Source of the DNA: Pseudomonadota bacterium | GTDB lineage: Bacteria; Pseudomonadota; Alphaproteobacteria; Rhizobiales; Methylopilaceae | NCBI GenBank assembly: GCA_023430145.1 | Contig: JAEZCD010000399.1 | Location: forward strand, 1-12,961 | Length of the DNA: 12,961 nt | Reading direction: 5' to 3' | The notes under the pieces: generated by a model | Seen by the model: the letters and a program-made list of their open reading frames with translations, nothing else | Databases searched by the model: none | Told to the model about the DNA's origin: nothing | Translations under genes and position numbers: made by a program | In this document: positions 6,161 to 12,961 of the stretch, in pieces | How the letters are laid out: each line of letters begins with the position of its first letter | Position numbering within the stretch: the stretch's first letter is position 1

Positions 6161-8443
6161 TCACTCCGCGGCGGGCGCCGGCTTCATCATCTCCAGCACC
6201 TGGTTGGCGACGGCGGGCTTGGCCCCGCCCTCGCCGCCGGCCACCTGCACCGTCGGGAAGGCGAAGGCGATGCCGTTCTCGTCGAAGGCCTTCTTGATCA
6301 TCGCATAGGCCTTGCGACGGATGCCGAACTGCTCGCCCGGCCGCGTCGTCTGCTTCACCCGGAGCTGGATCGCGTAGCTGCCGAACTCCTGCACGCCCTG
6401 CATCTTCAGGGGCTCGATGATCTTCGGCCCCATCTCCGGATCGGCCTTCAGCTGCTCGCCGACCTTGCGGATCAGCTTGCGGGCCTTCTCGAGGTCGGTG
6501 TCGTAGGTGACGCCGATCTGGAACTTGTCGATGGCCCAGTCGCGCGACAGGTTCTCGATCGCCCCGAGCTCGCCGAAAGGCACGGTGAAGACCGGCCCGC
6601 GCGGCGCCCTGAGCCGCACCGAGCGCAGCGAGAAGGATTCCACCGTGCCCTGGTACTTGCCGCTCTGGATGTACTCGCCGACCCGGAAGGCGTCGTCGAG
6701 GAGGTAGAAGATGCCGCTGATGATGTCCTTGACGATGGTCTGCGCGCCGAAGCCGACGGCGACGCCGACGACGCCGGCACCGGCGATCAGCGGCCCGATC
6801 TCCACGCCGAGCTCGGAGAGCGTCATCAGGATCGCGAGGCTCGCGATGACCACGAGGGCGATGTTGCGCAGGATCGGCAGCAGCGTCCGCAGCCGCGCCT
6901 GGCGGATCGCCATCTCGGTGCCGGGCGCCGCCGCGGTCGCGGCGAGCTGGCGGTCGATGAGCGCCTTCAGGAGCTGCCAGAAGAGATCGGCGAGCAAGAG
7001 GATGATGACGATCGACAGCGCCGACCTCGCGATACGCATGCCGAGCGTCTCGCCGCCGCGGGTCAGCGCGACGAGATCGACGTTCCAGGCCCAGGCGAGC
7101 AACAGCACGGCCGCCAGAATGATCAGCGCCCGCAGGCCGCGCTCGAGGAAGACGCCGAGAACGCCTTCGGAGGCGGACGGGGCTGCCGCCGCCGGGGCAT
7201 CGGCTGCCGCCTCGAGTGCCTCCGCCCCCTCCGTCGCGGACGGCGGCGCCGGCTCGGCGCGCATCAGGTGATGCACCGCCGATTCGGTGATCGACAGCGC
7301 CAGCGGCACGAACAGCAGCACGAACAGGAGCATGACGAGGCCGGTCGCGCCGATGAACCAGAGCGTGCCGAGCAGCAGGAGATAGGCGCTCAGCACCGCC
7401 CGCCAGGCGATCGAGCGGTGTCTGTCGTGACTGTCGGTGCCGGGCTCGCGCGGCCGCCGCCAGACGATCTCGAGGGCGATCAGGATGAGGCCGACGCCGA
7501 GGATGTGACCGGCCGCGGCTCGGCCCGCCGGCGTGACGCCGAGCGGGATCAACAGGTCGAGGGTCGCGAGACAGACGAGGACATAGGCGATGAGGAAGGC
7601 GATGCGGCGATCCCAGAACTGCGCCGCCTCCGTGCTCGCCGGAATGACGCGGTGGCGATCGGGATGCTCCGCCTCGCGCGGCCGGGGCACGAGAAGCACC
7701 CGCGTCACCGCGACCACGAGGCGTATCACGAGCACGGCGACGAGATAGGCGAGCACCACCTCGCGCACTGTCGGCGGCCAGGAGAAGATCAGGAAGGCGC
7801 CGATGCTGCCGAGGCCGAAGACGGCGACCGAGGCGACATCGACGGCGAGACGGATGCCGACGGACTTCAGCCGCGGCCCGAGCCCGTCCGCGGGCCGCTC
7901 CGCGGCCGCGATCCGGAGGCGACGGGTGAGGCGGCGGAAGACCCATTCGAGCCCGAAGCCGAGCAGGCTGAAGCCGAGGACGAGGATGAAGATCTTGAGG
8001 AATCCGGCACCGCGCAGCTCGGTCTGGAAGCGATCATAGGCGCCGCCGAGCTCGGCCGGCAGCGCCGGCATCGCCCGGAGAACCCATTCGAGGTGGGCCT
8101 CGAGCTCGTCGACGCGCTTGCCGAGGCGATCGACCATCGAGGCGACTTCCGCTCCCGCCTTGGCGGCCCTTGCCGCGGCGTCTTCGCGCGGCGGCTCGGC
8201 CGCCTTCTGGGCCGTCTTCTGGTCTGCGGGCCCCGGAACGCTCGCCGGCGCAGCGGCGGTCGACGCGGCGCCCTGCGACTCGAGCCACGCCTTGACGCTC
8301 GGATCGTCGAGCAGCCTGAGGAGCTCGCCGACCTTCGCCGGCGCGCCGGAAGGAGCGCTGGCCGTGGGCGGCGTCTGCGCGAGCACCAGGGAGGGAAGAA
8401 TCGCGACCAGGAACACGCCGGCGAAGCGGGCGAGGCGGTGCAT
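6161..8443 (-). CDS. MscS-family mechanosensitive ion channel, large multi-membrane-span type
   Basis: Inner-membrane channel expected to open on membrane tension and relieve hypo-osmotic shock. The preferred ATG (8441-8443) gives 760 residues, starts a clean signal peptide (MHRLARFAGVFLVAILPSLVLA, likely cut after LA-Q or nearby) and has GGAG about 10 nt upstream; the longer reading from 8641 adds 66 residues without membrane or motif character. After the signal peptide come a periplasmic Ala/Pro-rich segment with a DDPSVKAWLESQ helix and a short coiled coil (about 95-130), then about 11 hydrophobic segments from residue ~147 to ~585. The last carries the MscS pore-helix signature (AGAGVVGVAVGFGAQTIVKD, Gln568), followed by the beta domain (YLLDDAFRVGEYIQSGKYQG, VPFGELGAIENLSRDW) and the C-terminal alpha/beta domain. 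E. coli MscS has three spans, so this belongs with the larger MscS relatives. The gene converges with the GFA gene and is divergent from FecR. Confidence 0.92.
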   Translation of the reverse strand: MHRLARFAGVFLVAILPSLVLAQTPPTASAPSGAPAKVGELLRLLDDPSVKAWLESQGAASTAAAPASVPGPADQKTAQKAAEPPREDAAARAAKAGAEVASMVDRLGKRVDELEAHLEWVLRAMPALPAELGGAYDRFQTELRGAGFLKIFILVLGFSLLGFGLEWVFRRLTRRLRIAAAERPADGLGPRLKSVGIRLAVDVASVAVFGLGSIGAFLIFSWPPTVREVVLAYLVAVLVIRLVVAVTRVLLVPRPREAEHPDRHRVIPASTEAAQFWDRRIAFLIAYVLVCLATLDLLIPLGVTPAGRAAAGHILGVGLILIALEIVWRRPREPGTDSHDRHRSIAWRAVLSAYLLLLGTLWFIGATGLVMLLFVLLFVPLALSITESAVHHLMRAEPAPPSATEGAEALEAAADAPAAAAPSASEGVLGVFLERGLRALIILAAVLLLAWAWNVDLVALTRGGETLGMRIARSALSIVIILLLADLFWQLLKALIDRQLAATAAAPGTEMAIRQARLRTLLPILRNIALVVIASLAILMTLSELGVEIGPLIAGAGVVGVAVGFGAQTIVKDIISGIFYLLDDAFRVGEYIQSGKYQGTVESFSLRSVRLRAPRGPVFTVPFGELGAIENLSRDWAIDKFQIGVTYDTDLEKARKLIRKVGEQLKADPEMGPKIIEPLKMQGVQEFGSYAIQLRVKQTTRPGEQFGIRRKAYAMIKKAFDENGIAFAFPTVQVAGGEGGAKPAVANQVLEMMKPAPAAE

Positions 8444-8693
8444 AGCGGCAGGGCTCCAGATTCTTTCGAGCGCGGGCGGCATGTGCCGCGGCGGTCGAGG
8501 ACGTGCTATTGCTTTAGCCCCCCAAGTGTTCAAAGCCAATGAACATCGCGAGGCTGACGACACCGAAGCATTCGACTGTCGCACGGAAAGGGTCTGCGGC
8601 CGCCTCGGCATTGATTTGCCGCAAGGATCGGGGCGCTGCACCTGAACCGCCGGCCGGCGCGCATCCGGACGTTTTTCAGCGTGCGTTCATCGT

Positions 8694-8713
8694 GGATCCG
8701 TACATGCGGATCC
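8694..8713 (+). promoter_or_regulatory. Stem-loop in the fecR-domain gene leader
   Basis: Perfect 7-bp arms ggatccg (8694-8700) and cggatcc (8707-8713) with a 6-nt loop, ending 8 nt before the GGAG ribosome-binding site (8722-8725) of the FecR-domain gene. It lies in the 290-bp divergent spacer (8444-8733) shared with the MscS gene. I see no unambiguous promoter hexamers in that spacer. The hairpin could be an operator or an mRNA structure; function is unknown. Confidence 0.4.
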
Positions 8714-8733
8714 GATCCATCGGAGAAGTCTTC

Positions 8734-9345
8734 ATGCGGACCCTCGCGCGTGCTTGCTCGCTCGCCGTTCTCGCGACCCTCCTCGCCGCCCCGGCGGGAT
8801 CGATCGCCGCCTCGGCCGCCGACGCGGTCGGCGAGGTCGCCTCCGCCCGCGGCAAGGCGACCGGCATTCTCTCCGGCGCCGCCCGGGAACTGGCGCCCGG
8901 CGCCGACGTCTTCCTCGACGAGACCCTGCAGACCTCGGCGCAGTCCCGCCTCTCCCTGCAGCTCGGCACCGAGACCAAGCTGCAGCTCGGCGAGCGCACC
9001 CGGCTGAAGATCGACAAGGCGATCGTCGAGCAGGGCGGCGAGATCGTGCTGGAGCGGGGCGCCATGCTGTTCGACCGTATCGACTCGGGCAAGGGCGGCT
9101 CGCTCGTCGTGCGCACCCCGTTCAGCGTCATCGCCACGCGCGGCACGGCCTTTTTCGTCGGACCGAGCAACGGCGTCACCGGGGTCTTCGTGCAGCGCGG
9201 CGTGGTCGCCGTGCGTACCAAGGGCGGCACGGTGGCGCTGCAGCGCGGCGAGGGCACCGACCTCGTCAACGCCCGGACGGCGCCGACGCCGCCGAAGAAA
9301 TGGGGGGCGGCGCGCATCGCCGCGGCGCTGAACAGCGTCAACTGA
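8734..9345 (+). CDS. Secreted FecR-domain protein
   Basis: A 203-residue exported protein. The N-terminus MRTLARACSLAVLATLLAA...AASA is a Sec signal peptide with a likely cut after residue 28 (ASA|ADA). The rest is a FecR-type beta domain: GEVASARGKATGI, then SRLSLQLGTETKLQLGE (about 72-90), GGEIVLERGAMLFDR, TPFSVIATRGTAFFV and VFVQRGVVAV. Stand-alone FecR-domain proteins of this size lack the N-terminal anti-sigma region and transmembrane topology of true FecR, so an iron-signalling role should not be inferred. The start at 8734 is chosen because GGAG lies 8 nt upstream and it opens the signal peptide; the frame is open from an ATG at 8539, but that stretch has no domain. It converges on the CHASE2 cyclase gene and overlaps its end by 8 bp. 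FecR and CHASE2-cyclase genes are often neighbours in proteobacteria, which suggests a shared periplasmic sensing role. Confidence 0.88.
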   Translation: MRTLARACSLAVLATLLAAPAGSIAASAADAVGEVASARGKATGILSGAARELAPGADVFLDETLQTSAQSRLSLQLGTETKLQLGERTRLKIDKAIVEQGGEIVLERGAMLFDRIDSGKGGSLVVRTPFSVIATRGTAFFVGPSNGVTGVFVQRGVVAVRTKGGTVALQRGEGTDLVNARTAPTPPKKWGAARIAAALNSVN

Positions 9346-11446
9346 GCCTTTTCGGCAGCCGCTCGCCGAGCCAGGCGCCGACGACCGGGTCGGCCGGCCG
9401 GCGGCGCGCATAGGCCTCGAGCTTCGCCCGCGCGGCGCCGGGATCGGTCTCGGCGAGCGCGACGGCCTCGTCGTAGAGTGTCCGCAGCTCGGCCGGCACC
9501 TCGGCGGCCCACGGCTCGAACAGCTCGCAGCGCTCCTGCATGCCGCGCACCTCGACCCGGCGGAGCGAGCGCAGCGCCACCGCCGCGCCGATGCGGCCGG
9601 CGGCGGTGGGGCCGACGCAGATCGCCGAGCCGAGCCCCTTGTTGGCGCTCTGGAATCGTGCCGCCTTGTTCACCACGACGCCGTAGGCGGTGTAGTCGAG
9701 CCGCCTTCGGCCGCCGACGTCGCCGACGATCGCATCGCCCGTCTCGATGCCGCAGCGGGTGCGGCCGAAGCCCAGCGCCGCCGCGGCCGGCGTCCTGCGG
9801 AACTCTTCGGTGAAGGCGACGATCGCCTGTGCGCAGCGGAGCGCGGCGAGCGGATGGTCCGGCAGCGCGGCGGGGATGTTGAAGAAGGCCAGCACGGCGT
9901 CGCCGACGATCTTGTCGACCATGCCGCCATGCTCGACGACGAGCTCGGTGACGCCGTCGAAATAGGCATCCAGGACGTGCACCAGCGTCTGCGGGTCGGC
10001 GCTCTCGGTCATCGCCGAAAAGCCCTCGACGTCGGTCATCAGCGCCGTCACCTCGCGCAGCTCACCCTCGAGCCGCAGGATGGTGGGCTCCTTGACGAGG
10101 CGGGCGACCACCTCGGGAGCGAGGTAGCGCTCGAAGCGGTCCTGGATGGCCGTCTTCAGCGCCCGGGTGCGGATGAAGCCGGCGAGCTCGGTCACGTTGG
10201 CGCCGAGAAAGACGGCGAGGCAGGGGCCGATCGGATCGACGAGCAGCCCCTCGCGCAGGAAGGCCGCGGCGACGATCGCCAGCCAGCCGATAAAGAGCGC
10301 GCTCGCAGCCGCTGCCGCCGAGAGCGGCGACAGCACCGTCGCAAGCGCGACCGCGAGCAATCCGAGCGCCGCCATGATGGCGGCCTCGATCCCGCGCATG
10401 GCCGGCGGCCGCACGAGAAAATCCCCGCTCAGCATCTGCTCGAGCGCGTCGGCCTGGATCTGCACCGTCGGCGCCAGCGCCCGGTTGCCGACCGGCAGCA
10501 GCGCCCCGGCCTCGGGCGCGCTCGAGCCGATCAGCACGTAGCGCCCGTCGAGGTCGGGGATATCGGCCGGAGTCTCCGCGAGCAGCCGCCAGGCCGGTAT
10601 GCTCTGCGCGGCCCAGTAGCCCGGCGCGGCCCCATGCAGGCTCATGGCCGCGGCGGCGTCGATCCGCACCTCGCTCGGGCCGGCCGCGACGCGCGGCGGA
10701 TCGCCCTTCAGCGTCAGCAGCGAGGCGCCGGCGCCGACCCGTGCCGCCTCCAGGGCGAGGCCGGGAAACGGATCGCTGCCGGCAAGCGCCAGTACGGGGG
10801 CGGTCGAGACGCGGCCGAGCGGACCGTCGCGGAACGACAGCACGCCGATGCCGGCGGCGCCGACCGTCAGCGGCTCGAAGGGGGCGAGCAGGCCCACGGT
10901 GCGCCACGGATCGATGGCGCCCACCTCGCCCTGGGCGTTGAGCGGCACCGGAAACGGCGCCGGATCGCGACCGGAATCGTCGAGGACGATGCCGAGCACG
11001 ACGTTGCCGGCCCTCGTGACTGCGTCCGCGAGAGCCGCGTCGTCGTCGGGCATCCCGGATGGAAGCTGCACCGCGGCGCCCTCGCCGAGCGCCGCCGAGA
11101 GCTCGCGCGCCAAAGCGGCCGGGCCCTTGCGGTCGGGCCCCGAGAGCAGGATGTCGACTGCGATCACCCGCGGCTTGCGCGCCGCGATCGCATCGACGAG
11201 CCTCGCCAGAACGCTGCGCCGCCACGGCCAGGCACCGATGCGGGCGAGGCTCTCGCGGTCGATGTCGACGACCACCACCTGCCCGGTGCCGGCGCGCGGC
11301 AGGAGCGAGCCGAGCGTCTCGAAGGCGGCCTCGCGGCCGCGTTCGGCAAGGCCGAGCGGATCGAGCAGCCAGCCGCCGACGAGGACGGCCACCGCGAGAG
11401 CGCCCCAGACCCATTCCCGATCGCGCACGAAGCCCCAAGCGCTCAC
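9338..11446 (-). CDS. CHASE2-domain class III adenylate cyclase
   Basis: Membrane-bound enzyme making cAMP from ATP, with an extracytoplasmic CHASE2 sensor. Over 702 residues: one N-terminal membrane span (about 13-31), a CHASE2 domain (about 35-345; VVVVDIDRESLARIGAWPWRR and YVLIGSSAPEAGALLPVG), two or three spans (about 352-430), then the cyclase domain (about 460-600). Catalytic residues visible are metal-binding Asp472 (LMTDVEGFS) and Asp516 (DKIVGDAVLAFF), purine-selecting Lys512 and Thr586 (DYTAYG; the Lys/Thr pair fits adenylate rather than guanylate cyclase), and transition-state Asn593 and Arg597 (VVNKAAR). Odd: position 590, usually Asp or another polar residue after the YG, is Val. 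The start is a GTG (11444-11446) with a poor ribosome-binding site; a second in-frame GTG lies seven codons in. It is divergent from the glycosyltransferase and tail-to-tail with the FecR gene. Ligand unknown. Confidence 0.93.
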   Translation of the reverse strand: MSAWGFVRDREWVWGALAVAVLVGGWLLDPLGLAERGREAAFETLGSLLPRAGTGQVVVVDIDRESLARIGAWPWRRSVLARLVDAIAARKPRVIAVDILLSGPDRKGPAALARELSAALGEGAAVQLPSGMPDDDAALADAVTRAGNVVLGIVLDDSGRDPAPFPVPLNAQGEVGAIDPWRTVGLLAPFEPLTVGAAGIGVLSFRDGPLGRVSTAPVLALAGSDPFPGLALEAARVGAGASLLTLKGDPPRVAAGPSEVRIDAAAAMSLHGAAPGYWAAQSIPAWRLLAETPADIPDLDGRYVLIGSSAPEAGALLPVGNRALAPTVQIQADALEQMLSGDFLVRPPAMRGIEAAIMAALGLLAVALATVLSPLSAAAAASALFIGWLAIVAAAFLREGLLVDPIGPCLAVFLGANVTELAGFIRTRALKTAIQDRFERYLAPEVVARLVKEPTILRLEGELREVTALMTDVEGFSAMTESADPQTLVHVLDAYFDGVTELVVEHGGMVDKIVGDAVLAFFNIPAALPDHPLAALRCAQAIVAFTEEFRRTPAAAALGFGRTRCGIETGDAIVGDVGGRRRLDYTAYGVVVNKAARFQSANKGLGSAICVGPTAAGRIGAAVALRSLRRVEVRGMQERCELFEPWAAEVPAELRTLYDEAVALAETDPGAARAKLEAYARRRPADPVVGAWLGERLPKRLS

Positions 11447-11449
11447 GGT

Positions 11450-11488
11450 GCGTCACTTTCGACCGGTGGCAAGTCGGCAGAGTGACGC
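11450..11488 (-). promoter_or_regulatory. Inverted repeat next to the cyclase start
   Basis: Perfect 8-bp arms gcgtcact (11450-11457) and agtgacgc (11481-11488) separated by 23 nt. The inner edge is 3 bp upstream of the cyclase GTG. It sits in the 217-bp divergent spacer and could be a regulator-binding site or a 5' mRNA structure. An 8-bp repeat at this spacing could also be chance. Confidence 0.3.
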
Positions 11489-11610
11489 CACATCGAACGG
11501 CGATCAACCCCGGCGCGGCGTGGGTGTGGCCGGATCGCCGCACCTCGGCGCTCGCGCCACGCTGAAGCTTGCGCTGCGCACCAAAACGTGGCGATCCTTG
11601 AGGCCTACAT

Positions 11611-11647
11611 GCGATCGTGGCCATGCTTGCATGGTCGGCGCGATCGC
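11611..11647 (+). promoter_or_regulatory. Two-part leader hairpin upstream of the glycosyltransferase
   Basis: The outer stem is gcgatcg (11611-11617) with cgatcgc (11641-11647). The inner near-palindrome is ccatgc (11621-11626) with gcatgg (11629-11634). They are joined by an asymmetric internal loop (3 and 6 nt). The structure ends 4 nt before the GGGGAG ribosome-binding site at 11652-11657 and buries the rival ATG at 11631. It may control translation or be a DNA operator; the base pairing is seen, the role is inferred. Confidence 0.4.
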
Positions 11648-11651
11648 CCGC

Positions 11652-11657
11652 GGGGAG
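11652..11657 (+). promoter_or_regulatory. Ribosome-binding site that decides the glycosyltransferase start
   Basis: GGGGAG followed after 6 nt by TTG (11664-11666). It is the only strong Shine-Dalgarno near the gene's 5' end and is downstream of the in-frame ATG at 11631, so it favours TTG as the true start. Confidence 0.65.
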
Positions 11658-11663
11658 ATTTCC

Positions 11664-12893
11664 TTGTCTGGCAGACCGCCCCGCGTCCTCGTCTACAGCC
11701 ATGACTCCTATGGCCTCGGGCATCTGCGGCGGTGCCGGGCGATCGCGCAGTCCCTCGTCACCTATCGCCAGGACCTGTCGGTCCTCATCATCGCCGGCTC
11801 GCCGCTGATCGGCTCGTTCAGCTTCCATCCGAACGTCGACTTCATCCGCGTGCCGGGCGTCGTCAAGCTCGGCAACGAGAGCTACGCCGCCCACAGCCCG
11901 GGCATGTCGATCGAGGAGCTGACGGCGATCCGCTCGGCCATCATCCTCGAGACGGCGAAGATCTTCGAGCCGGACATCTTCATCGTCGACAAGGAGCCGC
12001 TCGGCCTGCGCGGCGAGGTCGCGGAGGCGCTGGCGCTCCTGAAGCGGCGGGGCAAGCACCTCGTGCTCGGCCTGCGCGACGTGCTCGACGATCCGGAGCG
12101 TCTCGCCGGCGAGTGGGAGCGCAAGCGGGCGATGCCGGCGGTCGAGAAGCTCTACGATCACATCTGGGTCTACGGGCTGCCGCAGATCAGCGATCCGCTC
12201 GAGGGCATCCGCCTCCCGGAGGGGGTGGCCCGAAAGATCGTCTACACCGGCTATCTGCGGCGAACGGTGGCCCCTTCCGGGGTCGACGGGCAGCAGCCCG
12301 AGGAGGAGGACGACGACGAGCCCTACGTGCTCGTCACCACCGGCGGCGGCGGCGACGGCGCGATGCTGGTGGACTGGGTGCTGCGCGCCTACGAGTTCGA
12401 CCCGACCATCGGGGTCGCCGCCAAGATCGTGCTCGGCCCGTTCATGGGCAGCAACCAGCAGACGGGCTTCATGGAGCGCGTCGCGCGCCTCAAGCACGTC
12501 CATGCGGTGACCTTCGAGGCGAGCATCGAGCCGCTGATCGAGCGCGCGGTCGGCGTCGTGGCGATGGGCGGCTACAACACGTTCTGCGAGATCCTGTCCT
12601 TCGACAAGCGGGCGCTGATCGTGCCGCGGACGCAGCCGCGCGCCGAGCAATACATCCGCGCCTCGCGGGCCGCCGAGCTCGGCCTGATGCAGATGCTGGA
12701 GCCCGAGGAGAGCGTCGATCCGCGCCGCATGGCGGCGGCCTTGCGGGCTCTGCCGAACCAGCCGGAGCCGTCGAAGGTGCACATTCCGGGCCTGCTCGAC
12801 GGGCTCTCGGCCATCAACGCGCTCGTCGACGTCTATCTCGGCACGCCCGCCGCGGCACGGCCGCGCCTCGCCATCGTCGGCGCCGAGCCTTAG
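11664..12893 (+). CDS. GT-B fold glycosyltransferase, MurG-like (COG4671 type)
   Basis: Predicted cytoplasmic or membrane-peripheral glycosyltransferase of 409 residues; donor and acceptor are unknown. The N-terminal Rossmann half opens with RVLVYSHDSYGLGHLRR (residues 7-23), whose Gly-Leu-Gly-His loop corresponds to the glycine-rich loop of MurG-like enzymes. The C-terminal half starts at about 221 with YVLVTTGGGGDG and contains the donor-binding region MGGYNTFCEILSF (301-313) followed by RALIVPR and EQYIRA. A strongly acidic run (Glu/Asp at 213-219) sits in the linker between the halves. The start is taken as TTG because of the GGGGAG 6 nt upstream; an in-frame ATG at 11631 would add 11 residues but has no ribosome-binding site. 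The gene is divergent from the cyclase. In related genomes such genes often head a polysaccharide or glycosyltransferase cluster, which would lie beyond the window's right end. Confidence 0.85.
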   Translation: MSGRPPRVLVYSHDSYGLGHLRRCRAIAQSLVTYRQDLSVLIIAGSPLIGSFSFHPNVDFIRVPGVVKLGNESYAAHSPGMSIEELTAIRSAIILETAKIFEPDIFIVDKEPLGLRGEVAEALALLKRRGKHLVLGLRDVLDDPERLAGEWERKRAMPAVEKLYDHIWVYGLPQISDPLEGIRLPEGVARKIVYTGYLRRTVAPSGVDGQQPEEEDDDEPYVLVTTGGGGDGAMLVDWVLRAYEFDPTIGVAAKIVLGPFMGSNQQTGFMERVARLKHVHAVTFEASIEPLIERAVGVVAMGGYNTFCEILSFDKRALIVPRTQPRAEQYIRASRAAELGLMQMLEPEESVDPRRMAAALRALPNQPEPSKVHIPGLLDGLSAINALVDVYLGTPAAARPRLAIVGAEP

Positions 12894-12961
12894 ATCAGCG
12901 GTTTGTCCGGATGTGATGTGGACCGATCTCGATCCACAGGCGCCGGGGGCGCGGGGGCCGG
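12894..12961 (+). other. Short intergenic tail with a weak stem-loop and G-rich window end
   Basis: After the glycosyltransferase stop there is a 6-bp stem-loop (tgtgga at 12917-12922, tccaca at 12933-12938, 10-nt loop) without a T-tract, too weak to call a terminator. The last 21 bases (12941-12961) are nearly all G and C with G5 runs, like the C8-containing sequence at the opposite end. Confidence 0.4.

Noticed and set aside
7268..8542. 424-codon plus-strand frame opposite the MscS gene
   Set aside because: Glu/Asp/Arg/His-rich antisense shadow of hydrophobic MscS codons.
8444..8641. Longer MscS start at 8641 (66 extra codons)
   Set aside because: It would bury the signal peptide internally; the extra residues show no motif, and the ATG at 8443 has GGAG upstream.
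10062..12782. 906-codon minus-strand frame across the cyclase/glycosyltransferase spacer
   Set aside because: It overlaps the cyclase in a different frame and is antisense to the glycosyltransferase; Arg-rich, no domains.
12917..12938. Possible intrinsic terminator after the glycosyltransferase
   Set aside because: The stem is only 6 bp, the loop 10 nt and no T-tract follows; a downstream operon partner is equally likely.
1..12961. CRISPR array, tRNA/rRNA, prophage, transposase or toxin-antitoxin
   Set aside because: No regularly spaced repeats, cloverleaf-like segments, integrase/transposase motifs or small paired genes were seen on either strand.

Overview
This is a very GC-rich window whose genes all have strong G/C third-position bias. 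Gene content and order point to an alphaproteobacterium of the Hyphomicrobiales (Rhizobiales). Two things support this: the same-strand run lysC-ptsP-prfA-prmC, a familiar gene order in that group, and an intergenic repeat that reads 'RHCERSD..' in one frame, the hallmark of the dispersed repeats behind spurious 'CERSEAIQ' proteins in those genomes. I cannot name a genus.

Left half, minus strand (1-5208): aspartokinase (lysC), the nitrogen-PTS phosphotransferase EI-Ntr (ptsP), peptide chain release factor 1 (prfA) and the 5' part of the release-factor glutamine methyltransferase (prmC, cut by the window start). Gaps are 79 bp for lysC-ptsP and 3 bp for ptsP-prfA, and prfA and prmC share a GTGA overlap, so this looks like one transcription unit. 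It joins amino-acid synthesis and nitrogen-PTS signalling to translation termination: PrmC methylates the GGQ glutamine of the RF1 encoded just upstream.

Centre (5209-9345): a 448-bp gene-free stretch upstream of lysC is filled mainly by palindromic repeat DNA, including a 100-bp inverted repeat. A small GFA/CENP-V-type zinc protein follows on the plus strand. It converges on a large MscS-family mechanosensitive channel with a signal peptide and about eleven membrane segments. Divergent from the channel is a secreted FecR-domain protein.

Right part (9338-12961): a CHASE2-domain class III adenylate cyclase on the minus strand overlaps the FecR gene tail-to-tail by 8 bp. It is divergent from a GT-B glycosyltransferase (MurG-like, COG4671 type) that probably starts at a TTG codon behind a strong Shine-Dalgarno and a leader hairpin. 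CHASE2 and FecR are both envelope or extracytoplasmic sensing modules, so MscS, FecR, cyclase and glycosyltransferase may share a cell-envelope theme, but that is inference from proximity.

The window is largely ordinary chromosome. I see no phage, transposase, CRISPR, tRNA or rRNA, and no convincing new system. The points most worth a second look are the repeat block, the paired leader hairpins, the FecR/cyclase arrangement with its variant active-site loop, and the G/C-homopolymer sequence at both window ends, which looks like contig-edge artefact.
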